Of a DNA stretch of 64,000 nt, positions 12,230 through 24,360 are shown piece by piece. A program made the position numbers and the translations under genes. This stretch comes from Blastomussa wellsi (lineage: Eukaryota > Cnidaria > Anthozoa > Scleractinia > Plerogyridae), in assembly GCA_947652115.1 (NCBI GenBank), contig OX393564.1:16015824-16079823 (forward strand), written 5' to 3'. The notes under the pieces were generated by a model that was not told where the DNA came from, ran no database searches, and worked only from the letters and a program-made list of their open reading frames with translations. Position 1 is the first letter of the stretch. Each line of letters opens with the position of its first letter.

Positions 12230-14680
12230 TCTATATATGTTTAATTGACAACAAATTATTCTGCAAGCCTGCTTGATATTATAACCCAAAATTATTATCT
12301 GTACTGGAGCAGTAAGTTTCTGCCAAGACGACTCCACTCTTGGCTTTGGAGCATCATCATATAAAGTATCTGACTGTGTACAGTTCAAGTCAAATATTAC
12401 AAAATGATATGGTATGGTCTGCTAATTTCGGGTTATCATGCAAGCAGGTTCGCCAAACGAATGGAAAATGAATGAGAATAGATATAAATAGATAAATTTT
12501 CTCTCATAACTTTTACTTGCTCAAATTTTATTCATTTTGATTTTAAAATATTCCAACTTTAAAAAGCACTTATTTGGTACTGAATCACTCTCATCAGGTA
12601 ATTATTTAAGTCACATGCTACTCAGATTTACAGTGATATTCAGATTTATAATGAGTGCACTTGTAAAGATACTCCTTTCACAAATAATGGCGTCAAGCTT
12701 CTTTACTGAAAAATTGATGTTTTCTTGTTTTGTGAAGATTATCAGAAGTAAAATGAGACATGAAACGCATTCAGGGAGTATGTTAATTTTGTAAAAAAAT
12801 ATTTCTTTACAAGTGCATTCATAATTAATCTGAAAAGAGTGGGAATTAAGAGTAAATTTGTCCTCTTGTTTTGTGAAGATTACATCTTGACAAGTGTAAT
12901 GAGTCATGAAATGGATTTAGGGGAGTTGTGCTATTATAAAATGTTTATTTTGTATAAAATAACCCAGATGCCAATAAAGCTTTAATTAATGATTTCAGAA
13001 TTTGTAGTACTGTAAGTTGATGGTGGCTCCTTTTATTGGGCAGCCACTACCTCTCTATTTTCATTGGTCCGCTGTCAGCACTATCTCTATTGTTTTCTAG
13101 AGCTAGACCATTGTTGTGATGTGTTATCTGTTGTTTTCAGAACCAATGACATGTCTAGTTCCAAGAGGCAGTGGGTGACCCTCCTACTATCACTGGTGCA
13201 GGCTGAGTGCAGTAAATCGAAATGTGAACATCTCTTTACGAACATGCTTGTTTCTGAAAATTTAATCCTTCCATCATTTTGGCGTCTTTATTGGTTACTT
13301 CATTATAATCTTTCAGTTTCACTAGAAGCAGGTGCAATACTCTAAATCATTGTTGATTAAACATTTAAAACTTAGTTTAAAAACGCAATGTGCTCCCCTT
13401 GCAATTGCACAGAGCCTGTTCCCTTGATTATTTTTCCACAAATTAAGTGTTCTTTACTTTACAATTCTACCGTTACAACAGCTAAGCATTGTCTCGTATG
13501 CGAGGTTTTCCGAAATTTTATATTGCTCCAATAATGACTTCGGTTGACTTCTGTCGTTCACAAATTGCACAAAGCGCCAGTCTGGTGGGCACATACATTC
13601 CCTACGTGTTGCTTGTTTTCCGGAATCGAGAACAAAACAACAGGTGCTTGCAGAAACGATGGATTCACGGGGAATAGATAGTATAAAGTGTTACACAAAT
13701 AATGAAGTTCATTTTTAATAAACAGCTCCGGCCAAAATTTTAATTTTAAAAGTTGTCGTCAACCCACGACGCTCGTACCAACAAACGTTTTCGCTGGTGA
13801 CTCTTTCAACGCTTTAGGATTTTATTTATTTAGTGAATCTTGATTTCGGTGAGTTAAGTTCCAGAAGGGCATGGAAAACGTTTATTTTGGGTTTTATGTC
13901 TGCTAAGTTTGGAGAAAGACGCGGCTTTCGAGGCCTATCGAGCGGTCATGACAAATGCTTTGTTTAGTCGACACTGAACTATTACTTTTGATTTTAAGTG
14001 ATGACGTAGGAAAACCCAGTTTTGACTGGCGCTCTTACTGCGGGCTCAGGCTTCGTATGGCAGGAACGGCTGGAGTAACTTTTTGAACAAATTCAGGCAC
14101 ATGTTCCTATGGATATCCCTATCAGACCTCTCAAACCGCTATATGCTAACTCCATGACGTACCTTCCGTTTTTTCTAAATTAACCGCTTACCACCAGATA
14201 TTGGTTTTTCATTGATCGCGGGCTCAAGACCGATTTCTATCTTTTTTGTTTTTTTTTTTTAAGTATTTTTTATTTTTTACATTTTTTACATAATGACAAC
14301 ACAAAAAGGTGACACTTACCCAAATTGCATTACATAAAATACATTGCACCTACAATTTCCACTAACTTACACCTTGCTTACAACGCTAACGAAAGTAACA
14401 AAATCAAACAATATTAAACCTAGCTAGAATGAGAACAAAAGATACAATGACAATTAAATTAACGATACTAACAGAACCTTCACATTTGCATACACCCTAA
14501 TTGCACACACGAATAAAACATAATTTTAAGCAAAGAGATTAGATTGACCGCAGAGGTATCATGGAGAAAACATGGTAAGAAATTATTTGATTCAAGTGTT
14601 GGTAAGCTAATCAGTCAGGGAGTTCAGTAGTTTTTCCCATTTATCGTAGTGTGCAGTCAGTTTATTACTCCTCCTCGCTA
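12230..14680. other. Intergenic DNA, nothing supported
   Basis: Short frames without recognisable domains, and a T-rich stretch at 14250-14290 that may be the A-tail of an unrecognised minus-strand retroposon. Confidence 0.35.
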
Positions 14681-14685
14681 TAAAA

Positions 14686-15343
14686 GGCTGTGGTGGTGGC
14701 GGTGGTGGTGGCAGTGGTGGTGGTGGTGGTGGCAGTGGTGGTGGTGGTGGTGGTGGCGGTGACGGTGGTGGTGGCTGTGGTTGTGGTGGTGATGTTGACG
14801 GTGGTGGTTGTGGTGGTGGCAGTGGTGGTGGTGGCGGTGGTGGTGGTGGTGGCGGTGATGATGGTGGTAGGTGTAGTTGTGGTGGTGGTTGTTGTGGTGG
14901 TTGTTGTGGTGGTGGAGGCGGTGGTGGCGGTGATGGTGGTGTATGCGGTGGTGGTGCCGGTTATGATGGTGCTGTAAATGATTTTCTCTCATGTCACAAG
15001 CACAACAACTGGCGCCACCACCACCACTGCCTCCTGCCTCCACCACCACCGCCACCACCACCATCACCGCCACCGCCACCTCCACCACCACTGCCACCAC
15101 CACCATCCCCGCCACCACCGCCTCCACCACCACAGCCACCACCTCCACCACCACCATCACCAGAACAACAGCCATCACCATCACCGCCAGCACCACCACC
15201 GCCACCACCACCACAACCACCATAACCGCCGCAAGCACCACCACCACCGCCACCACCACTGCCGCCACCACCACCACCAGCACAGCCAAGGTCACCAACA
15301 CCGTCGCCGCCACCACCACAGCCAAGGCCACCACCACCACCTA
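14686..15343. repeat. Inverted trinucleotide microsatellite (GGT)n - spacer - (ACC)n
   Basis: About 285 bp of mostly GGT/GGC units is followed by a unique spacer of about 40 bp (14975-15013) and about 330 bp of mostly ACC/CCG units. Each strand thus carries the G-rich and then the C-rich version, so the halves can pair as a very long hairpin. The open frames seen here on both strands (Val-rich, His-rich, Thr-rich) are low-complexity artefacts. Confidence 0.9.
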
Positions 15344-15424
15344 CACGAGCTCATTATAAGAATGATGTTTGAATTGGATTAATTAATTTGGAGTTGAAAG
15401 AGCAAGCAGTCAATGCTTGAAACA

Positions 15425-16250
15425 TGTCTCGTTGGTTTCAATATTGGCAAAGAGGTTTCACTCGTGTAGACAGTAGAATTCGCCACAAGAAATACAGATG
15501 TCAAAGACGAATTGAAAAAATCGAGAAGCAGCCTAGGCTCCTTAGTGGAATAGAACAAGGAGAAGCATTTCGGTTAAGACATCTTACAGTATTTTAGTCA
15601 TGGGTCTCTCTGGCTGCGGTAAGACTTGTTTTACGGAGTCGTTGATATTGGATCACTTAGAAGAGTTGTTTGCTACACCACCCGAGACCATTCATTACTG
15701 CTACGGTGCTTGGCAACATGGATTCGTGGACATGGAAAATCAAGGGATTTTTGTCATGCAAGGATTCCTCCGACTTCACAATTGCAAAAGTGGTTTCCGA
15801 ACGGTGGATTGTTGGTGTTAGACGATCTCATGGAAGAAGGAAGCAATCATAAAGAGTTACTAGATTTGTTCACCAAACATTCTCATCATCAAAATATCAC
15901 TGTCTTGTACCTGTGTCTAGACATGTTCCCACCCTTAAATACGCCAAAAGTATTTCCAGAAACGCGCATTACGTTGTGGCCTTCAAGAATCCAAGGGATC
16001 AACTTACCTTGGAAAATTTACTGCTTCAAGCATTTCCCATCTGCTGGTCAGACACAATTGCAGTCTAAAAGAGTGGCGAAGGGACCGTTCGGATACATGG
16101 TGTTGGATTTACATCCTGCTAGCGACGACAGGAAACGCGTGTTTAAACCACCTTTTGACCCACGAAGGATATCCGCGTTGGTATCGAAGAATCAGATAAC
16201 ATATTTCAAGTATATCACTCAACGCTTCAATTCCCCCTTGTTCATTTGAA
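15425..16250 (+). pseudogene. Virus-like/Polinton-like P-loop packaging-type ATPase, broken
   Basis: The frame opening at 15600 contains a Walker A motif, GLSGCGKT, at residues 2-9. After a frame change near 15790-15815 the neighbouring frame carries a hydrophobic strand ending in Asp-Asp (LLVLDDLM), which suits Walker B. A further break near 15940 shifts the tail. This order and spacing resemble FtsK/HerA-type DNA-packaging ATPases of Polintons and large DNA viruses, a family-level judgement. A small basic frame at 15425-15597 precedes it and TTTTAG lies just before 15598, so an intron is also possible. At least two frame breaks make it a pseudogene. Two reading frames of unusual composition follow on the same strand. 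Confidence 0.5.
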
Positions 16251-16283
16251 GCACGCTGTCTTTGGTTGAAGGTTGACGAGACC

Positions 16284-16757
16284 ATGGGTGATCATTCACC
16301 AGACATTTTTGACACCGAGGGAGAAGGCGGCAGTAATGAAGAAAATTTAGAGGAGCCTGACAAGGAGCCTGAAGAGGAATAGGATGAAGAGGAGGAGAAT
16401 AGTAGCAGCTCCGAAGAGGACAAAGATCCAGACTATGGTCAATGGCTTCCGTTTTGTAGGAAAGTGAGGGGAGATGTGGAAGAAGAATACATTAATGAAG
16501 TCAAACGGTTTCTTGATATGGGTAAAACCCAAGATTACGCCGACGTCAACGTCTATTATGGGCCAACCGTACACCGTAAAGTCATGAGCACTCTTCGACG
16601 ATTTATTGACGAAGACAACATGGATTTCGAAGAAGCGAATGAGTCGGCAGTAGAAAAACGGAAATTCCTGTTAAACAGAAAAATGACGAGAAAGGCCCTC
16701 CCTGACGAACCAGATGGTGACAACGAAGGAGAAGAAGTGGCTGAAAACTTCATGTGA
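16284..16757 (+). pseudogene. Acidic protein of the virus-like fragment, one nonsense codon
   Basis: An ATG at 16284 opens a frame rich in Glu, Asp and Ser. It meets TAG at 16380-16382 and continues in the same frame to a TGA at 16755-16757, about 157 codons in all. The first third is strongly acidic; the rest (from DYGQWLPFCRKV on) is mixed and globular-looking. It follows the ATPase remnant by about 30 bp on the same strand. I cannot assign a function. The single stop suggests modest decay. Confidence 0.4.
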
Positions 16758-16889
16758 TTTGTCTACATGACTGTTATAAGAGAGTATGATTGTAGGCGTT
16801 ATTCTCATTATTTACTCAAGATGAATTGCTCCAATCAATTACCAGAGGGTGATAGAAAGGTCGTGTGTAAGAGGGCCTACCATAAAAGA

Positions 16890-17332
16890 TATACGCAGTA
16901 AACAAGGAGCGAATCCTGGCTAGACAAACACGATGGCGTACAGAGAACGCAGAGATGACCAAAGCCCTCTTAAAACTAAGCGTTAAGAAATCAATAGAGC
17001 CAAGAGAGCATATTGCCAAAAGAACAGGGAACGCACCATCAAAGAAAATACTGTCGAAACAACAGGGAACGGATCAACGAATATTGGCGACGCTATTATG
17101 CAAAAAAAAGAAACGGATCAATCAAAGACTTCGTGGAAGACTAGGAAAGACGGTCGCGCAGGACCAAATGCATGTGGACACGATTCTGGAAGAGGACAGA
17201 GGATCACGGGACTTAGAAGTGAACCAAGATGTTACTGTAACGGATGGATATAAGCCTGTTGAAAAGAAAACGATGGATTGGTCAATGGTCAATAGAACAA
17301 TTTTGCACTTGATGGAAAGTTATAAATGTTAA
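16890..17332 (+). CDS. Basic Lys/Arg-rich protein of the virus-like fragment
   Basis: An open frame from about 16898 (first ATG 16955) to the TAA ending at 17332 encodes at least 125 residues rich in Lys and Arg. It may be the damaged 3' part of a frame that starts at the ATG at 16821 and stops early at 16899. Position after the ATPase-like and acidic frames, same strand, suggests one transferred gene block. It is not recognised by family. Confidence 0.35.
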
Positions 17333-17997
17333 CCAATAAAAAGTGTTCAACAAAATATCATGTTTTGTGCTCTCCATTTCTTTATTTTTAATCCATTTGA
17401 ATCAGCTATTTATAAGGGCCGGGAGAATCGTTCCCAGGAACCAAGAACTGACACATGTCAGGGGTGGGGGATACCCTTCCTGACCATCTACCTCTCAGTA
17501 CAATATACCATTCATTAACGTATCGAAGCGTGCGAAATTGTGATTAATTGTATGGGAAAGAGATATGAGGTATACCATTCATTAGCGTATCAAAGCCAGC
17601 GGCATTCAGATTAATTACAGGGAAAGGAATAGGAGGTGCACCATCGATTAACAAATCAAAGCGCACAATATTCTGATTAATTACAAAAGAAGGGATTTGA
17701 TTGAGAATACAATCTTTGTTTTTAATTTGCGTGACGAAAAAAAATGGCGGATTACAGATACCAAACAAATACCAAACCTATTGTGATGTGGTTAGTGCCA
17801 AAACCGCCGCCCATTACTACTCCATTAATCGTACCAAGAAATTGCTCCGACAGAATTTCGAAGAAAATATCAAATGAAAATTTAGCTGGGAGAGCCAGCC
17901 AACCATAATAGGCTGCTGGTTTCCTTTTTTCTAGACATGGCTTGTGCGCATGCACTTAGGTACAATTTTGTACATTTTGGCACTTAATCTTCATGAT

Positions 17998-18262
17998 TCG
18001 TAAAGTTGCTTATCCAACTTTACGCTAGACAGTAAAGCTCAGTTAAGATCGATCGTAACCCTTCATTTTTGGTACTGTGGGTAAAGTTTTTGTAAACGTG
18101 GCGTAAAGATTACATTTAAGAAATTTTACGGCAACGTAAAGTTTGCTGAAGTAAGTCTTATTACGCAAGCTACAGATGTGAGTGTAAATCTGATGATTTA
18201 CAACTGAAAGGCAGCGTAAAGTAGACATTTACGCCAACTTTATGTCGGCTTTACATCTCAGT
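17998..18262. repeat. GTAAAG-rich repeat cluster
   Basis: The hexamer GTAAAG or its inverse occurs about a dozen times within 260 bp, in both orientations, with an outer pairing CAACTTTACG / GTAAAGTTGC at the left. It is probably a small foldback element. Confidence 0.35.
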
Positions 18263-19516
18263 GCGGTACAGTTTTATTTTCATGCTGTGTAATTTCATTT
18301 CATTTCATCTTCTAGATTTCAATCTAAACATATAGTTTCATTTGCTGTGATTCTTCCTAAAAACTATAACATTCCTACTGTAAACACTTTGATTAGGCCA
18401 GCGGCAAGAGTATCAGTGCTCCACACAAAGCTTCAATGATTCCAAATGGCTACAACAGTCTGGTAATCAAATTTCTCATTTGCTAAAATTATTCCAGTCA
18501 ACCAATCAAGCAATTTAGGGAAGTAGAAAGAGAAGAGCAGGGTCCTATCCAAACAAATCAAAATGCCATTGGTGGTCTTAGTTTTTCAGTCATTCAGAAA
18601 AACTTTCTGACAATCAGCCTAGGCATGTGAAAGAATATACACCCATTGAACCTGAGTGTCTCGCCAGCAGTTCGCCTGGACTAGTTTTAACTAAGTTTCC
18701 AGAACTACCCAGAAAATGTTAACGTTGTTAGGAAACCGTTGACTTGAATCTATTTTATAGTGCTCGAAATATCTCTACAAGGTGTCTCTTCAAACAGCTC
18801 AGGAGAGTTATGCTTAGACAAATCGCACCACAGCATCAAATTATGGTAAAAGTATAAAAAGAATGAGTCAGCTAACACCTGCCCTTTGTTAAAGGCTACC
18901 TCTGCTCTTGGCAAGTTAACGTCGTTTGAAGTAATGCCCCAGAAACAAAATTTTACCTAACAAGGGAGACAAAACATTTAATACTAATAAACTTAAAACA
19001 TTATCGCTTTGAATTTCACGTACTTCTGCTTTATAACAAAAGCGACAGCGCAATGACGTCACAAAGTCCTAAGTGGTGGCGCGCGGGGAATTCAAAAGCG
19101 ATCATCAGTCCTTTTTGTTATTGTTATTAAATGTTATTTAATTAAATTTAGACACTATTTAAAACTAGCATACCTGAATGGTAAAAATGCTGCCAAAGGG
19201 GAGGACGAAATAACTGTGCTAGCAGTAACTTTATGAACTGTACTACCTTGTCTGCTTGGAACAATGAAGAGATGTGAGATTCCATTCTTACAACTATGCT
19301 AATTCGAAGTCACATTTGAAGCGTAAGGCACATTTACTGTCAAGATCCCCATCTTATACCACCCTTCTTCCATAAAAATTTGAACGGCCCTCCAAGTATC
19401 ATCATTCTGCAAAGGAACTCTTTAATAAAACTATGTCAGCTATTAACATTGTAAGATCAACATTTCGATCAACATGCCTCTTAACAGTAACTATCAATGT
19501 TGAAAGGCGCAAGGAA

Positions 19517-19797
19517 TTGACGCATATGATGTTCTATCGAATCTCTTTAAACCACTGGTTTCCGCGAATTAAATTGGACACAGGTACGCCGTCTGAATCA
19601 AATGTCGCTCCAAAGTCGAACCTTATTGAGGCCCGTTCCAAACACCACTCTTCTCATGTGCCGAACCTAACTCTATAAGGTTCGACTTTGGAGCGGCACT
19701 GGAGCGACGGTTGATTCAGACGGCCTACCTGTGTCGAATTTCATTCGCGGAAACCAGTGGTTCATAAAGAGATTCGATAGAACATCATATGCGTCAA
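19517..19797. repeat. Palindromic element, 281 bp, arms about 105 bp
   Basis: TTGACGCATATGATGTTCTA at the left is matched inverted by TAGAACATCATATGCGTCAA at the right, and the pairing continues through ACCACTGGTTTCCGCG and GCTCCAAAGTCGAACCTT. The loop (about 19624-19676) holds GAGGCCCGTTCCAAAC and CATGTGCCGAACCTAAC, which recur at 20464-20725. Confidence 0.8.
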
Positions 19798-20463
19798 GAA
19801 TACAAAGATTCCGCAAGCTATATGCAATATTACATAGCAACATTTTGAAAGGCAATGGTTTTCTTTCGACAAACATGCTTGAAAATGTCAAACCTAGCAA
19901 ATTGTGAGCTATTATCACTACATAAAAACAGAAGTATAAATGAATTACCGCTAAAAACAATTCTCTCGTAAATTCAAAGCTTTATTTCAAAGCCGAGCCA
20001 AAATGAGCGAGGGAATTCCACCATATAAATTTCACAAATTTGGTTGTTACCCAAAACAACAGCAAAAATAGTTTCCGCCAAAGCAATAGTCCATTTTACA
20101 GTTCTGTGAAATGTAACCAGGCCTCTGTATGAAAGCGAGGCTCTAGTTGACCTTGTCATGATAGAGACCAGAAACTATTTAGCATAACAACAAAACGATT
20201 TACATATCAAATGCAAGAGGGTTTGTATCTATGCAAGGTCACCTTCAGCCTCAATTCCACTCAAAGGCTTGGTAACTAAGCACATAACTGTAAAATGACC
20301 TATTCGCTCGAACAGTTTTGTTTCGTTTCTCATCGCCGCGCTGAAACCTAAAAATAAGTGATGGAATGTTTGTTTTAAAATTGTCAAGCTTCATGCATGA
20401 CTGGTCACGACACTCCACTTTGGGCCAATCACGAGCGCTGTTATATCGAAAATACAGTACAGT

Positions 20464-20725
20464 AATTCATGCATTTGGTTCGGCACATGAGAAGAACGCC
20501 GTATGAATCAGCCGCCGCTCCAGTGTCGCATAATGCGGCAGACCCTGTCGTAGCTTACGTTATCTGCCGTACCTAACTAAAACTGCCGAACCCAACGGAT
20601 TCAAACGCCGCTCTTCTGCCGTACCTAACTCACCAGTTAAGTTCGGCACATGAGTGGAGCGGCGTTTGGAACGGGCCTGAGTTAGGTTCGGCACATGAGA
20701 AGAGCGGCGTTTGGAACGGGCCTCA
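20464..20725. repeat. Tandem and inverted copies of a roughly 40-bp module
   Basis: TTCGGCACATGAG followed by AGCGGCGTTTGGAACGGGCC occurs twice in direct orientation near 20643-20723, with diverged or inverted pieces back to 20464. The same module forms the loop of the palindrome at 19517-19797. Confidence 0.7.
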
Positions 20726-21639
20726 ATGAAACGGAAATTTTGGCATAAATTACGAGAATAATTAACTTGTGAAAAAGATAAACTTCTCGAGAGTGTTTTC
20801 ACTGGTTATTCAACAAAAGTTCGAAGATTTAGTCGAGCAATTGATATTTTGTTCGCAACGTTAGGTTTGCGTATAGTAACTTGTGGTAAAATTTTTATTT
20901 TGCATTTGAGCTGACAGACAGCGCATTGAATTTGCTTGTTTTATGTGCGAGCAAACATGAATCGAAAGTTATTAGACTTTATTGCGTTCGTCACAAATAC
21001 GAAACGTGAATGAAAGCAATCTAAAATTGAAAAAAAGTTGTAAGCACCTTCTATTGTTTTCAAGACAAAGTCATTGTTTCAATTGTTGAGTCTTTTGTTA
21101 AGTTTAGGGCTAGGGTATCAAACCAATCACATTATATGTTAGGAAAGCTGCTACATCGCCCTGTTTTTCAGGCTTGTGTGCGAGCGGCCGAGCGAACTCA
21201 AAATTGCTTTTAAATCGAAACCGCTAAAATTTATTACTTCCATTACAAATACAAAACTTGAGTTAAAGCATTATCAAAAATCTAAAATAAAGACACCAGC
21301 AAGTACACGGATTGCGGATTTCGGCGAAAAATTAAGCGGATTCGCGGATTTCGATAATGCAGTGGATCACGGATTAGCTGATAATTTTAGCTCGGATTCC
21401 GGACTCTTCATGTCATGAAGTTCGTATCGTGGCCTTGGAGTGTCTTTAGTCCTGGTCTCAGTGTTCTCGTTTTGCCATTTTCTGTTTGCACGAGACCCAA
21501 ACCACCACTTTACATTAGAATTGCCGCAAAAAAGGCAATGAAACGAAACCTCTTGACAAGTTTTCACCGAAAACAAAATCTACTCTCCTTTCGGTGAAAC
21601 TATTACACAGACAGTTTTCAAGGAATGCGGACGCGGATT

Positions 21640-21700
21640 TCAATAAAATACGATGAAAATTGTCGATTTTACAAGCGCTGAAAGTTACACATTTTTGCCT
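21640..21700. repeat. Dispersed repeat, inverted relative to 25000-25055
   Basis: AAAATTGTCGATTTTACAAG followed by CGCTGAAAGT here corresponds, inverted, to ACTTTCAGCGCTTATAAAAT and CGACAATTTT at 25012-25040. Confidence 0.5.
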
Positions 21701-21786
21701 TCAAAATGGCAAATTGAATCGCGCGACCAAAATACCACGTGACATCAAGGTGTGACGTCAGTTTGTTTGAAAAATTTCAAGCAAAT

Positions 21787-21888
21787 ATGGCCAACAGTAA
21801 GAAGGAACGGCGCAGAGAAGGACATAATTGCGTTGCTGGTGTTCCAAATGATTTAAGCAGCCAAAGCAAATCATTCACTGAGGAGTAA
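21787..21888 (+). pseudogene. Possible THAP-type zinc-finger N-terminus, truncated
   Basis: An ATG at 21787 opens about 33 codons, starting MANSKKERRREGHNCVAGVP, before stop codons at about 21886. A basic start leading to a Cys and a Pro resembles the first strand of THAP domains found in P-element-like transposases. The remaining Cys and His are not in frame. Low confidence. Confidence 0.25.
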
Positions 21889-22629
21889 TAATGCTCTTGG
21901 GGAAAATAGGTACAATTTGCTCGGAGACATCGCATTGATTGCAACCTAGTAGTAACTTCGAACATGTCGCGGTACTCAGAACATTTCAAGGCCTCGTGCG
22001 AAAGGAAAGCTCCTCTGTGCTCGTTAGTTTTGATTTAAAGGATGAAAAGCGGCTATTCCCGCCAGCTTTAGAGAGCACAGAAAAAGGCAAGTAAGCTAAG
22101 AATGACTGTTTATCATGTACAAAAGCACAGTCTTGTATTGTAAACATATTCAGGAATATTTTTTCGCTCGTTTTCGTATGAAAATGAATGAACTTAATTA
22201 ATGTTAACTTAATCTGGAGTAAAAAGATTGGAAAATCGCACAGCAATAATATTTTTGGTAGTCTGGTCGACCGTATCTATGCAGTGACTTTTTTGTATAG
22301 GAAAGCTGATCATGAAACAAGTGGTTTTTAGGGGAGTAGAGCGAGTTCCTTGCGTTGTAAACACAGTCTTGTTCATTGAAATGATAACTGGAAAAAAATT
22401 TATTTTAAAGATTGAAATATTCATTGGCAATTTAGGAATTGTACGTCACATCTTTAAATGAAAGTTGTATTGACAGCAACCAGGGAATAAAGTATCTCGG
22501 AAGTATCTTGAAGTATCTTGCAGTTGCATTTTGTACTGCAGTCACTAAAATCCTTATCCTGATGAGTGCATCTAAGATACAACAGTTTATTGCAGCAGTG
22601 TGGATTGTGTGTGTTGGAATTCAAATAGC

Positions 22630-22787
22630 CCTTTTTACCGATGCAGCGGCCATTTTGAATTATATTGTTTCAAGTAGCTATTATGGGATGCCCAGGGGGC
22701 AAATACATATTAATTTACCCCCTGGGCATCCCATAATAGCTACTTGAAACAATAGAATTCAAAATGGTCGCCGTATCGGTAAAAAGG
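22630..22787. repeat. Near-perfect palindrome, 158 bp (foldback MITE)
   Basis: Arms of about 75 bp (22630-22704 and 22713-22787) pair with few mismatches around an 8-bp loop. The inner arm includes GGGATGCCCAGGGGG and its inverse. No coding capacity. Confidence 0.9.
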
Positions 22788-23643
22788 TTTATTTCTTTTC
22801 CCTTTTCGGGTCAAAGTGCCATGCCTATAATTTAGCAGTTTAACATTGAGTCAAATTTGGTATTATGTTACAAGCGGTTGGCCATACTGTACAACACATT
22901 TCTTCGCAACAACAGGGGGTAACCAACCAGCCCAGGAGTGGACCAAAGAAAAATTTTCACCATAAAATTATGAGTTACATGTCATTCAGTTATCCTGGTA
23001 GGTTTTCTGGCCAATCCCCTTCCACTTTTAATTCTCGTTTACCTGATAGGCAAGGTCATAGCAAGTAACAAATAAAGTTACAGTGCTGTTCATGTTTGGC
23101 AGGAATCAATAATCTATTTCACCAATTTTTATCTTCTCAAAACAATAAAGGTTTGGGTAAGACTGGCAAATCTCTCCATTTTATGACTCGCCTGTTTTCA
23201 TGTCATTTTGTTTTTCAACCAAACAAAATTAAACTAATCATGTCGATTAAGTTCATTTGGTTCAATTGAGTTCGGTAATCAAACTAACCGAAAAGTTTCA
23301 ATTTGATTCCCAAACAATCAAACGATGGGTTTGATTGATTTTTCATGTGGATTCATTCGATTGGTTACACTGGGAACACAAATGAATAACTGCAGATACA
23401 GTACGATGTGTGTTTATTTCAGTCAGAATGCTGTTGTATTTAACATTGGCATGCAGTCAAAACTGACAATCAATAATTTAATTTTTTGGTGGCCTGTTGA
23501 GTGTCTATGAAAAGCTAGGAGAAGTCTATGTATGATCCTAGTGGCCTATCAGTCCAAGAGTTTATCCTGGTTTCCTTAGGATGAAGCCACATTGCAGGGT
23601 AGCCCCCACCATTAAATTAGCCAGTACCATTTAATATACACCT

Positions 23644-23760
23644 GGGCCCTGTTGTTAAAAGGCTGGATAACACTATCCACCAGATAAATCACTATCCAGT
23701 GGATAAATGTCCACAAAACAGAATAAGCTATCCAACTGGGGCCTAAGTGATGAGAGGCAC
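23644..23760. repeat. Dispersed repeat with repeated TATCCA/TGGATA motifs
   Basis: GGCTGGATAACACTATCCAC, then CACTATCCAGTGGATAAATG, then GCTATCC give several short inverted pairs in about 100 bp. I recognise this pattern as a common coral-type interspersed repeat, but cannot confirm it. Confidence 0.4.
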
Positions 23761-24121
23761 TATGAGAATACAAAGTGTCTTTCCAAAAAACACAACACAG
23801 TACTCTGACTAAGGGACAAGACCAAACAACTCGACCTGGATCCCAGTGCACTCAGTAATCATGAGACTGGAATGCCTCCTATAATTATCGATTGCATGTG
23901 TGGTTTGAATTGATATCCCAACCCACTGACCCTTGACAGAACGTGGATTATCCAATGATAACATTCTAGATGACACTGCAAGAAAAAAGAAAATAACACT
24001 AAACCACAACATCAACATCCAAATAGCATCAAATCTATGATGAACATTATACCTAACTAAATGATGAGCTAGTGGTGGATTTGTAAGGAATATTGTATGT
24101 ATGTATAATATTTTCAGGTTG

Positions 24122-24360
24122 AAATGGGGCCTTAGGCCCCATTTATATGGTCTCGGCCTTAGGTACTCGAGACAACCCTTCCCCCGAGTTACCCCAGGGA
24201 AGCTAACTTTTCACTAATTGCTGAAAAGTTCTGCCAACTGTTCATATGATCCTATCAAGTTGTCTCGGGGCAAAGACAACTCTGGTAGGAGAGTTGCCTC
24301 GTCCCAGCAGGTAGGGTAACCCTGGCAGGTGGGACAACTTGTTTTCATATAAACACTTTA
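24122..24360. repeat. Probable MITE with a 23-bp palindromic end
   Basis: The left end is a perfect palindrome built on AAATGGGGCCTTAGGCCCC plus ATTT (24122-24144). The segment that follows is GC-richer than its surroundings and repeats GACAACT, ACCC and TGGCAGGTGGG-like blocks to about 24340, ending near CATATAAACACTTTAG. Confidence 0.4.

Noticed and set aside
12116..12388. 90-codon minus-strand frame
   Set aside because: Its first third is the foldback MITE and the rest has no recognisable feature.
14678..15382. Long open frames on both strands rich in Val, His or Thr
   Set aside because: They are frames through an uninterrupted GGT/ACC microsatellite, with no start context, splice sites or non-repeat sequence to support them.
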